The notes under the pieces are model-generated. The model did no database searches and was not told where the DNA came from. It saw only the letters and a program-made list of their open reading frames with translations. Both the position numbers and the translations under genes were made by a program. Positions 43,708 to 51,288 of a stretch of DNA of 55,379 bases are shown piece by piece. This DNA is from an uncultured Lachnospiraceae bacterium (GTDB lineage Bacteria; Bacillota; Clostridia; Lachnospirales; Lachnospiraceae), in assembly GCA_902789735.1 (NCBI GenBank), contig CADAOZ010000017.1:1-55379 (forward strand). Reading direction: 5' to 3'. Numbering within the stretch: position 1 is the first letter of the stretch; each line of letters begins with the position of its first letter.

Positions 43708-45540
43708 TTGATTAAAAAACACTTATCCGGTCTGGTCACAGCTCTGCTTGCAGCCGCCCTGATCGTCTCCGGATGCAGCAGTTATTCAGCAACAACTGCT
43801 CCGGAAGAATCTTCCACTTCCGCAGCAGCGTCTGCCGGAGAAACGTCCGGAACCGCAGCCGCAGCCGATGACGGGAGCAGCACTGCAGACGGCACCGGCA
43901 GGACCGAAGAAGCACAGGCGCAGAGTACAGAGGAAAGCGCGGCCGCCGCATCCGCGGAAGGGCAGACAGAAACAACCGCCACGATCGTAACGAACAGCGG
44001 CAGGCTCCGTGTTCGTTCCGGCCCCGGCGCCAATTATGATATCGTAACCTATCTGAATAACGGAGATACTGTTACGGTCCTTTCCGTAGAGGGAGAATGG
44101 GCACAGATCCGCACTGCAGACGGACAGGAAGGCTTTGTATCTACCGCATTTCTGCAGATGAATGAAGCGGATACCGCCGATACTTCCGCCACGGCCTCCG
44201 ACGCTTCCCAGACAGCTGCCACGGAGCCGGCAGACTCCGCGTCGACTGCCTCGACTGTGGAAGAAGCAGCATCGGCAGAGACCGCGACGCCGGCAGAAGG
44301 TGAGCGGAGCGCTACAGTCTCTACTTCCAACGGCAGACTCCGCGTCCGTTCCGGCCCCGGTGCCGACTATGATATTGTAGCTTATCTGAATGACGGTGAC
44401 ACCGTCACCGTACTTTCCGTAGAAGGTGATTGGGCTAAGATCCGCACTGCGGACGGCCAGGAAGGCTACACTTCTGTTGAATTCCTGAATATCGAAGAGG
44501 CCCCTGCCCCGGAAACCGATACACAGGCTGAAAGCGAAAATCCCACCGAAGGCGAAACAGCTGCACAGGAAGCAGAAGGAACCGCCACCATCTCTACGAC
44601 CAGCGGAAGACTCCGTGTCCGTTCCGGCCCGGGCGCCAATTATGATATCGTCGCTTACCTTTATAATGGAGACACTGTCACGGTTCTGTCCATTGACGGC
44701 GAATGGGCAAAGGTCCGTACAGAAGACGGGGAGGAAGGTTATGTTTCCGTATCCTTCCTGGACATGACAGACGACACAGAGAGTACGGAAGCCGCTGCCG
44801 TGGATGAAAACGCGGACGATACCGAACCTGCAGAAGAAACTGCAGAGGAAGAGGATCAGGAAACCACAGAGACCACTGTCGAGGAAGAATCTCAGGAAAC
44901 TGAGGAACCCGCTGTAGAGGAAGAACCTCAGGAAACCGCAGAAGAAGGCGCAACGGAAGAAATCAGTGCTGCCGCCTCCCGATACTCCGTCTATGCAGGT
45001 GCTGTTTTTGAAGACCTGAGCAATGTGCGGGCGGAAATGAATGAGGATGGATCCTATTATTATGAGGATCTGACCGCAGACGGCGTTACTGTTGTAAACA
45101 GCGCTTACACAGGCCGGCTCACCTACACGGAAAACGCCGCCGGCAGCGCAACCGGAGAGGAAGCCGCCGCTGAACCTGCCGATTCCGGTGAAGAAGCGGC
45201 AGACGGCGCTACCGGGAACACCGACAGCACATCTCTGGTATCCGCTTATCTGACCAGTGTTCTCAGTGGCAGCGGCATGACCGATATCAGTGATATGACC
45301 GTGGAGAAATCGGAAGCCATTGAAGAGAATATCCCTGATGAAGCCAAGGCGGAAGCATGGACCGCCAGCTGGACCATGAAAGCAGAAGGCAATGAGAAAA
45401 TCTGCCATGGCGCCGTAATCTGTACCGAGACCTTTACCTATGTTTATTACCTTTCCGCTCCTGCCGACCAGGCGGACGCCGTGCAGGAAAAACACATTGA
45501 GATCATTAACGGCCTCACATTGATGGATGGCGAAGGCTGA
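43708..45540 (+). CDS. Lipoprotein with three bacterial SH3 domains
   Basis: 610 aa from TTG at 43708. Lipobox ALIVSGC anchors it. Three SH3b domains (about residues 92-150, 205-262, 296-353) each start with GRLRVRSGPGANYDIV and end in FVS/YTS/YVS-type strands; between them are Ala/Thr/Glu linkers, then an acidic Glu/Thr/Pro stretch (about 355-430) and a C-terminal alpha/beta domain (about 430-610) not recognised. SH3b domains bind peptidoglycan cross-bridges or stem peptides, so it is probably a wall-bound lipoprotein. The three repeats are near identical at DNA level. Confidence 0.9.
   Translation: MIKKHLSGLVTALLAAALIVSGCSSYSATTAPEESSTSAAASAGETSGTAAAADDGSSTADGTGRTEEAQAQSTEESAAAASAEGQTETTATIVTNSGRLRVRSGPGANYDIVTYLNNGDTVTVLSVEGEWAQIRTADGQEGFVSTAFLQMNEADTADTSATASDASQTAATEPADSASTASTVEEAASAETATPAEGERSATVSTSNGRLRVRSGPGADYDIVAYLNDGDTVTVLSVEGDWAKIRTADGQEGYTSVEFLNIEEAPAPETDTQAESENPTEGETAAQEAEGTATISTTSGRLRVRSGPGANYDIVAYLYNGDTVTVLSIDGEWAKVRTEDGEEGYVSVSFLDMTDDTESTEAAAVDENADDTEPAEETAEEEDQETTETTVEEESQETEEPAVEEEPQETAEEGATEEISAAASRYSVYAGAVFEDLSNVRAEMNEDGSYYYEDLTADGVTVVNSAYTGRLTYTENAAGSATGEEAAAEPADSGEEAADGATGNTDSTSLVSAYLTSVLSGSGMTDISDMTVEKSEAIEENIPDEAKAEAWTASWTMKAEGNEKICHGAVICTETFTYVYYLSAPADQADAVQEKHIEIINGLTLMDGEG
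43985..44760 (+). repeat. Three SH3b-encoding tandem modules
   Basis: Modules of about 170 bases start near 43985, 44310 and 44585 and share long identical stretches (for example the GGCGCCAATTATGATATCGT core in copies 1 and 3). Recombination between them could change the domain number. Confidence 0.7.
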
Positions 45541-45556
45541 TCCTGCAGAACATACA

Positions 45557-45590
45557 AAGAACTCCCGGATAACTGTCCGGGAGTTCTTTT
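45557..45590 (+). terminator. Terminator after the SH3b lipoprotein gene
   Basis: 13 bp stem (45557-45569 with 45576-45588, 6-base loop) followed by TTTT. Confidence 0.92.
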
Positions 45591-45700
45591 CTGCTGTTTC
45601 AACTATTTCAATATCAGATCTGTCTGCCTGCCTTTCGCCATATCCGTGATCGGAAACTGCCTTCCGTCGCGCCTGTTCTGCCCGTAAAAGCAGTTTCAGC

Positions 45701-46198
45701 TCAGCTTTCGACCCGGCCTCTGTATCGTTCCCAGGTAAAAACCGCCTGGTCATAAGTCAGGCTGAACTCGTATGTCTCGCTGCCCAATATATCATATTGA
45801 TCTTCTCCGGGCACCTCGATCTCCATCTCGCAGCTGTAGCGGCCGTTTTCTTCTTTCCGGACATCCATCCGGAACAGCCAGGCGCCGGCCAGATTCCCCA
45901 GCAGTTCCTGCAGATCCGCCTCTGACAGGGGCACATCGTCCTCTTCCTTCACCAGAACATTGTCCGCGTTATACATCTTAAACCCTTCTCTGACCGCGGA
46001 TTCAAGCCTGGCTCCGTGCAGACGTACATCCGTTGTCCCCGCGTAGCTGCGCACATAATGGGTATTCTGACTGTTCTTAACGCCGACGATCAGCGCCTCC
46101 AGTTCCATGGATATCCTGTTCTCCCGGATCTCCATCCGGTTCACTGTGCAGTCATCAAAGCCGAAAGTATCTATTTCATCTACTGACTGGAATGCCAT
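45701..46198 (-). CDS. Conserved hypothetical protein (DUF6145-like)
   Basis: 165 aa from ATG at 46198 (GGAGG 7 bases upstream). No signal or membrane helix. Beta-rich small protein with a VDEIDTFGFDDCTVN start and a C-terminal EVPGEDQYDILGSETYEF stretch, resembling proteins restricted to Lachnospiraceae annotated only as DUF6145 (from memory, not verified). Follows the GT2 gene (59 bases) on the same strand and is probably in its operon; cytoplasmic function unknown. Confidence 0.7.
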   Translation of the reverse strand: MAFQSVDEIDTFGFDDCTVNRMEIRENRISMELEALIVGVKNSQNTHYVRSYAGTTDVRLHGARLESAVREGFKMYNADNVLVKEEDDVPLSEADLQELLGNLAGAWLFRMDVRKEENGRYSCEMEIEVPGEDQYDILGSETYEFSLTYDQAVFTWERYRGRVES

Positions 46199-46257
46199 TT
46201 GTTCTCCTCCTGTCTCTGCAGGCGCCTCCCGTTCCGGCGCTGCAACGCTTCTGCTCT

Positions 46258-47205
46258 TCAATTGTCAAAAAGGCGTTTCCGCTCATTTTCCGCCACATAT
46301 ATGTGGAATTCAAAGTCTCTCTTATCCTTCTGCTCGATCATATCCAGAATCAATCCCGAAAACAGAGAAATCATGGCCGCAATGACCAGAAAGCCGGATA
46401 CAATCAGCGTCGGAATCCTGGGAACAAGGCCCGTCGCCAGGTATTCTCCGAAAACAGGAATGAACAGAATCAGCGCCAGCAGCAGCATGAACAGTGACAT
46501 GAATCCAAAAAAGCGCAGGGGCCTGTAATTGCGCAGCATTCTGAAAATGGTCCGCAATACCTTAAAACCATCCTGAAACGTATTCAGCTTGGATTCGCTG
46601 CCCTCCGGTCTGTCCCGATACGTGATCACTGTATTTTTCACGTACATGCTCTTATCTACGGCATGGATCGTCATCTCGGTTTCAATTTCAAAGCCTTTGG
46701 AAAGCACCGGAAAAGTCTTTACAAAACGATAGGAGAAGGCCCTGTAGCCGGTCATGATATCTTTTACATCAGCGCCGAACATGCCGTTAATGCAGATCCG
46801 TACCAGAGAATTGCCGAAATTATGGAAAGGTCTTTTGTTCTCCTGAAAATAAGTGGAAGAAAGCCTGTCCCCAATGACCATGTCCACCCGGTTCTCCAGT
46901 ACTTCATTCACCATCTCTCTGCCATACTCGGCCGGATATGTATCATCTCCGTCAATCATGATATAGCAGAGGGCGTCTATATCCTGGAACATCCGGCGGA
47001 CCACATTGCCTTTTCCCTGCTGCCTTTCATAACGGACAACCGCACCAGCTTCCCGGGCAATCTTATCCGTTCCGTCAGAAGAATTATTATCATAAACATA
47101 AATAGTTGCTTCAGGAAGCTCCTCTTTCCAGTCCTTTACGACCTTCCTGATTGTTTTCGCTTCGTTATAACAGGGTATTAATACCGCGATCTGGTCTGTA
47201 TGCAT
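46258..47205 (-). CDS. GT2 glycosyltransferase with C-terminal membrane helices
   Basis: 315 aa polyprenyl-phosphate-mannose-synthase-like enzyme (DPM1/GtrB type). GT-A fold: VLIPCYNEAKTIRKV, DNNSSDGT, and the DxD-type IMIDGDDTYP; acceptor region FGNSLVR. Two membrane helices (about 230-252 and 262-285). It would transfer a sugar from a nucleotide donor to a polyprenyl phosphate in the inner leaflet, giving lipid donors for glycan decoration. Ends just before the terminator of the lipoprotein gene upstream. Confidence 0.9.
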   Translation of the reverse strand: MHTDQIAVLIPCYNEAKTIRKVVKDWKEELPEATIYVYDNNSSDGTDKIAREAGAVVRYERQQGKGNVVRRMFQDIDALCYIMIDGDDTYPAEYGREMVNEVLENRVDMVIGDRLSSTYFQENKRPFHNFGNSLVRICINGMFGADVKDIMTGYRAFSYRFVKTFPVLSKGFEIETEMTIHAVDKSMYVKNTVITYRDRPEGSESKLNTFQDGFKVLRTIFRMLRNYRPLRFFGFMSLFMLLLALILFIPVFGEYLATGLVPRIPTLIVSGFLVIAAMISLFSGLILDMIEQKDKRDFEFHIYVAENERKRLFDN

Positions 47206-47321
47206 ATTCTCTCCCGATGATGATACCCTCCGTTACAACGGTTCTTCGGTCCTCGTCCGATATGGATATCTTTTGCAGATTCTGTTCTATATTATAATGT
47301 CAAACAGTTCCGGATGACAAT

Positions 47322-47368
47322 AAAAAAGAGCACCGGCGTCTGATCCCTGCGGATCAGGCAGCCGGTGC
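47322..47368 (-). terminator. Terminator after the lipoprotein gene
   Basis: 8 bp outer stem (47330-47337 with 47361-47368) and inner TGATCC/GGATCA stem, with TCTTTTTT on the minus strand. Confidence 0.92.
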
Positions 47369-47411
47369 CCATATTATAGTCAGTTCTTTTCGGAATCCCG
47401 ATTCCGGATGA

Positions 47412-48143
47412 TCAATCCTCTACGATACTGTAAACTGTGCCGTCCATATCTACGAACTCACTGATATCCATGCCGTTGCCCATAACATAGAACTTCAGAG
47501 TGCCCCTTAACAGTTCAAAATCAGATTCGGAATCTGTGTCGAACATTTCGACCGTCAGATCCTCTGTGTCACCGATCATCTCCTGCAGAGAGGACGCGTA
47601 GCCTTCGCCGTCTTCAGCGACCTGATAATCTGTCACGGTATAGAAGCCATCTTCGTTCGGGACCATGTGCATTTTTCCGGGGAAAGCGCCATAGGCCTTC
47701 ATAACAAGTCTGCCGTCTTCATAGTCGAAGAAGTAGGCCTGGAATTTGCCGTAGAAATCAACTTCTCCGTTCTCGTCCTCCACCGTAAGGATCTCGTTGG
47801 GTACAGGAATCAGCAGATCATGGGAATCAAACTGCTCCTTCGCGTATTCCATAAAAGGCTTATAGCTGGCAGTGATCGGAGCGTCACCCTGGGGCTCAAA
47901 TTCAGGAAAGGACGCTGCCGCGGGCGCTTCCGTAGCTGCCTGGGCTGCTGTCTCTTCGGTCGCTGCTTCGACCGCCGCCGTCTCTTCCGCAGCCGCCTGG
48001 TCTGCTTCCTCGGGATGCTGGGCCTGAATGGTCGTGACTGCTTCATTGGAAGGTACTTCTCCGGATGCGGCGGCTCCTTTACTGCACGCTGTTGTCAGAA
48101 CTGCCGCTGTTACAAGCAGTACCGCAAGTACTGTCTTTTTCAT
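47412..48143 (-). CDS. Lipoprotein of unknown function
   Basis: 243 aa. Lipobox VLTTAC, Ala/Thr/Glu linker (about 23-75) and a compact C-terminal domain of about 165 residues (MEYAKEQFDSHDLLIPVPNE...). I do not recognise its family. It is the last gene of a same-strand run starting with a sigma factor at 49401 and including two tiny peptides; a 5 x 14 bp tandem repeat lies 58 bases before its start. Confidence 0.75.
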   Translation of the reverse strand: MKKTVLAVLLVTAAVLTTACSKGAAASGEVPSNEAVTTIQAQHPEEADQAAAEETAAVEAATEETAAQAATEAPAAASFPEFEPQGDAPITASYKPFMEYAKEQFDSHDLLIPVPNEILTVEDENGEVDFYGKFQAYFFDYEDGRLVMKAYGAFPGKMHMVPNEDGFYTVTDYQVAEDGEGYASSLQEMIGDTEDLTVEMFDTDSESDFELLRGTLKFYVMGNGMDISEFVDMDGTVYSIVED

Positions 48144-48200
48144 ATTTTTCTCCTTCTTTATTATGCTTTTTTATGTAATTTTGATTCTGCCGCTTATAAT

Positions 48201-48270
48201 TCTTCTATTTATAATCTTCTATTTATAATCTTCTATTTATAATCTTCTATTTATAATCTTCTATTTATAA
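48201..48270 (-). repeat. Perfect 5 x 14 bp tandem repeat upstream of lipoprotein gene
   Basis: Five exact copies of TCTTCTATTTATAA on the plus strand (48201-48214, -28, -42, -56, -70). On the minus strand each copy carries TTATAAATAG, a -10-like element, so the array sits in the promoter region of the lipoprotein gene. Such perfect short repeats change copy number easily. Confidence 0.95.
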
Positions 48271-48310
48271 ATGAATGTAATAAATTGAATGCTTCCGCTG
48301 TTTCCGATGC

Positions 48311-48505
48311 TTAATCAGCGTCGTCATCCATGCCTGAAATCTCGGGAACGCCCGCAGCATTCAGGACCATCAGATCATCATCCGACAGTTCCTGCATACC
48401 ACCGCGCAGGCCGTAGCGGGTCTCAGTCTCGCGGATCATTCCGCCAAGTCTGCTGTCGTTCTCGAATCTCTGGTAATCAAATAGTCTTTTCAGTGTTCTG
48501 TTCAT
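48311..48505 (-). CDS. Tiny leader-like peptide 2
   Basis: 64 aa, AAAGGAG 7 bases before ATG. Shares with the next gene the pattern TLKRLFDYQ-RFEN, TETRYGLRG and QELSDDDLM-LNAAG. The ELSDDDLM-x-LNAAG block resembles RiPP leader peptides ending in a small-residue cleavage site; the tail after it is short, acidic and has no Cys (VPEISGMDDDAD). No hydrophobic helix. Function unknown; part of a run behind a sigma factor. Confidence 0.75.
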   Translation of the reverse strand: MNRTLKRLFDYQRFENDSRLGGMIRETETRYGLRGGMQELSDDDLMVLNAAGVPEISGMDDDAD

Positions 48506-48635
48506 TGTCTTACTCCTTTTCCTGTATATTCATTCAGATCCTGATATTTAAACCACTTCGTCATGTTCATGCAGCATGTTATATTTGCTGTCACATAAAT
48601 ATACGAACGAATGAACAGGAGGGACAATGAAATTA

Positions 48636-48842
48636 TCACTCCGTCTGATCCTGGTCCCGGTCTTCCCCTTTTGCCGCGCTTAGATCACCTGCCGCATTCA
48701 GGAACATCAGATCATCATCTGACAGTTCCTGCATATCGCCGCGCAGGCCATAGCGGGTCTCCGTATCTTTGATCATCGCTTCCAGAGCGCTGTTGCCTTC
48801 AAATTTCTGGAAGTCAAAAAGCCTTTTCAATGTTTTACTCAA
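48636..48842 (-). CDS. Tiny leader-like peptide 1
   Basis: 68 aa from TTG at 48842 (GAGAGGAG 7 bases upstream). Paralogue of the peptide at 48311-48505: about 60% identical over the first 50 residues (TLKRLFDFQKFE, TETRYGLRG, QELSDDDLMFLNAAG), but the C-terminal tail differs (acidic, Gln/Asp-rich). Lies 58 bases behind the sigma-factor stop. Conserved body plus variable tail is the shape of a leader-core precursor, though no modification or export gene is nearby. Confidence 0.75.
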   Translation of the reverse strand: MSKTLKRLFDFQKFEGNSALEAMIKDTETRYGLRGDMQELSDDDLMFLNAAGDLSAAKGEDRDQDQTE

Positions 48843-48900
48843 AATCCAACTCCTCTCCCGACATAAAAAGATACCGCGCCATTCTGTCTGTCAGGCTGTA

Positions 48901-49401
48901 CTAATCGATCTTCATATGTCTGCGCATATACCCCAGTGCTTTATTGTGGATCAGCTTGCAGTTGCTGTAGGACATACCCATCCGCATGGCAACCTCCTTG
49001 AGGGTCAGCCCGCTGTAATAATGAAGGATCAGCAGGTCTCTCTCCCTCTGAGGAATCTTCTGCAGGGCTGCCGCCAGTTCTCCCAGTGTTTCCTGATTCA
49101 GGATATCATTAAAGGAATCGTCTTCACCGGCGACTTCAGCCACTTCGTCATCTATATCACTGTGGACGTGTCTGGTCCTGAAGAAGTCTATAACGGTATT
49201 CCGGGTAATATTATAAATCCATGTAGACATGGAAGCCTTGGATTCATTGAATTTGTCAAAGTTCTGATAGACTTTGATAAAGACCTGGCTCTGCAGATCC
49301 TCAGCATCCTGTTGATTGGAAATTTTGGATCGTATATATCGCATCACCTTGTCTGAGAATTCCAGGTAGACCTGTTCCTGTGTATAACCGCTGTCTGCCA
49401 T
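48901..49401 (-). CDS. Sigma-70 family (ECF-type) sigma factor
   Basis: 166 aa from ATG at 49401 (GGAGG 7 bases upstream; a longer open frame lacks RBS). Region 2 (DLQSQVFIKVYQNFDKF...WIYNITRNTVIDFFRTR) and region 4 with helix-turn-helix (LTLKEVAMRMGMSYSNCKLI) are clear, with an acidic linker between. No anti-sigma gene is adjacent; the two small peptides follow instead and could be targets or modulators. Divergent from the HPr-dehydrogenase gene. Confidence 0.92.
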   Translation of the reverse strand: MADSGYTQEQVYLEFSDKVMRYIRSKISNQQDAEDLQSQVFIKVYQNFDKFNESKASMSTWIYNITRNTVIDFFRTRHVHSDIDDEVAEVAGEDDSFNDILNQETLGELAAALQKIPQRERDLLILHYYSGLTLKEVAMRMGMSYSNCKLIHNKALGYMRRHMKID

Positions 49402-49708
49402 ATTTCTGCCTCCTTCTGTAAGGGTCATTATAGCATGAATCGTCAGTGGTTTCCATGAATTAACACTTTCTGTGTATTTTGCGTCTTTTGGACTTCTGTG
49501 CCGGTTCTCAGATTCATATTTTGCTGCCTGTATACTGCAAAGTTGTTTTAATGGCAAATAGTACAAATTTTTTTCCGAATTTCCGCTTTTATACTGGTGA
49601 AAGTGACAAACTTTTGTTACATTATACATAGCAGACTATGCTGTCACGGCATAGCCCGGGTAAAAGGTATAGCAATTAAATTTATCTTATAAGGAGGTAT
49701 TCCCCACC
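49402..49708 (+). promoter_or_regulatory. Divergent promoter region of sigma factor and HPr-dehydrogenase
   Basis: 307 bases, AT-rich from 49480 to 49690. A -10-like TATACA at 49623-49628 lies just after an 18-base imperfect palindrome at 49603-49620 (GTGAC-N8-GTTAC), a plausible operator for the HPr-dehydrogenase gene. Its RBS is AAGGAGG about 10 bases before ATG. Confidence 0.5.
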
Positions 49709-51007
49709 ATGAAACAATTCAGCTATCTCATCACCAATCCCCTTGGAATCCATGCGCGTCCCGCCGCTCTGCTGGCGCAGGCCTGTGTAGAGTTCAAAAG
49801 TGTAACAACTTTTGAATGCAACGGAAATAAAGCTGCCGGCAACAATGTCCTGCAGATCATGGCCCTCCACGCCGCCAAAGGACAGACCCTTGAAGTCACT
49901 GTTGAAGGTACTGACGAAGAGGCGTGTGCGGCCAAAATCATGGATGTTCTTCAGAACATCGCCCCCAAGGACAAGGCTGTCCCGGTTCTGAAAGTCGCTT
50001 TCTTTGGTACCAAAGATTACGACCGTATTTTCTTCAGCGAACTGGCCAGGGAAAAAGGTGAAGGTACCTATAATACAGAGATCAAATACTTCAACAGCCG
50101 TCTGACCATTGAGTCTGCCCAGCTTGCCAAGGGCTTTGACGCGGTCTGCATTTTCGTTAATGACGAAGCTCCCCGTGAAGTTATTGAAGTCCTGCACGAC
50201 TGCGGTGTCCGCCTGATCCTCCTGCGCTGCGCCGGCTTCAACAATGTTGACCTCAAGGCCGCCAAGGAATACGGCATCACTGTTCTGCGCGTTCCCGCAT
50301 ATTCTCCTTACGCGGTCGCGGAGCACGCCATGGCCATCATCCAGGCAGCCAACCGCCGTATCCACAAATCCTATCAGAAGGTCAAAGACAACAACTTCGC
50401 CCTGAACGGACTGCTGGGTGTCGACCTGCATAACAAAGTAGCAGGTATCGTAGGTACCGGACGTATCGGCCAGATCTTCGCGCAGATCTGCAAAGGCTTC
50501 GGTATGACCGTCATCGGCTGGGACGCTTTCCCCAACCAGAAGCTTGTGGATGAAGGACTGCTGACCTATGTTTCCAAGGAAGAACTCTTCCAGAAAGCGG
50601 ATCTGATCTCCCTGCACGCTCCCCTGATCATGGGTGAGAAGGGAACCTATCATATTATCGATGAGAAAGCTATCGCCTTAATGAAGGATACCGTTATGCT
50701 GGTCAACTCCGCCCGCGGCGGCCTGATCGATACCGAGGCCCTGATCGCCGCTCTGAAGAAAGGCAAATTCCATGCGGTAGCCCTTGACGTATACGAAGGC
50801 GAAGACAAGAACGTCTATACCGACCGTTCCGATGAGCCGCTTGAAACTGCGATCACCGGCCGTCTGACCATGTTCCCGCAGCTGATCCTGACCTCCCACC
50901 AGGCATTCTTCACCCGAGAAGCTCTGCAGGCGATTGCTGCCGTAACCATGGAGAACGCGAGAAACTTCAACGAGAAGCTTCCTTACGGCATGGCAGAAGT
51001 CAAATAA
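49709..51007 (+). CDS. HPr-domain / D-lactate dehydrogenase fusion protein
   Basis: 432 aa two-domain protein. Residues 1-88 are an HPr phosphocarrier domain: NPLGIHARPAALLAQ with His15 as the PEP-dependent phosphorylation site, and the HPr strand/helix order (NNVLQIMALHAAKG). Position 46 is Asn, not the regulatory Ser of Gram-positive HPr. Residues about 93-432 are a complete D-2-hydroxyacid dehydrogenase close to D-lactate dehydrogenase: GIVGTGRIGQ (NAD), Arg336 in NSARGG, Glu363 in DVYEGED, His397 in TSHQAFFT. It presumably reduces pyruvate to D-lactate and may respond to PTS phosphorylation state. I do not recall this fusion as a described enzyme. Strong RBS, own promoter, terminator behind. 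Confidence 0.93.
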   Translation: MKQFSYLITNPLGIHARPAALLAQACVEFKSVTTFECNGNKAAGNNVLQIMALHAAKGQTLEVTVEGTDEEACAAKIMDVLQNIAPKDKAVPVLKVAFFGTKDYDRIFFSELAREKGEGTYNTEIKYFNSRLTIESAQLAKGFDAVCIFVNDEAPREVIEVLHDCGVRLILLRCAGFNNVDLKAAKEYGITVLRVPAYSPYAVAEHAMAIIQAANRRIHKSYQKVKDNNFALNGLLGVDLHNKVAGIVGTGRIGQIFAQICKGFGMTVIGWDAFPNQKLVDEGLLTYVSKEELFQKADLISLHAPLIMGEKGTYHIIDEKAIALMKDTVMLVNSARGGLIDTEALIAALKKGKFHAVALDVYEGEDKNVYTDRSDEPLETAITGRLTMFPQLILTSHQAFFTREALQAIAAVTMENARNFNEKLPYGMAEVK

Positions 51008-51048
51008 TCCGCGTTTACACTGATTTAAAATTTTCCTTTTATGCAATG

Positions 51049-51092
51049 AACGGAGCTGTCTCAGTGCCGCCGGCCGGAGACAGCTCCGTTTA
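51049..51092 (+). terminator. Terminator after the HPr-dehydrogenase gene
   Basis: 14 bp stem (51049-51062 with 51077-51090), loop GC-rich, tail TTATCTG (weak T-run). Confidence 0.75.
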
Positions 51093-51288
51093 TCTGTGCC
51101 GCCGCTTCTGTCCCAGCCTGCCGGCATCCGTTCCCTGATGACCCTTTCTTATGGTACAATCAGAACAGACAGAATATGTCTCCAGAACGATTTCCGGGGC
51201 TGCGGCAGGCTTCTTTCTTCCGGACCGCCCCCCCGACACGCCGCATACTGATTTAAAGAGAGTCTGACTGCATTTCAAGAGGATTGTC

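Noticed and set aside
43786..45753. 655-codon minus-strand frame opposite the SH3b lipoprotein gene
   Set aside because: Antisense of repeat-rich, GC-skewed coding sequence; Cys/Gly/Phe-rich composition is artificial.
48201..48270. CRISPR array
   Set aside because: Repeats are head-to-tail without spacers and only 14 bp long; no cas genes in the window.
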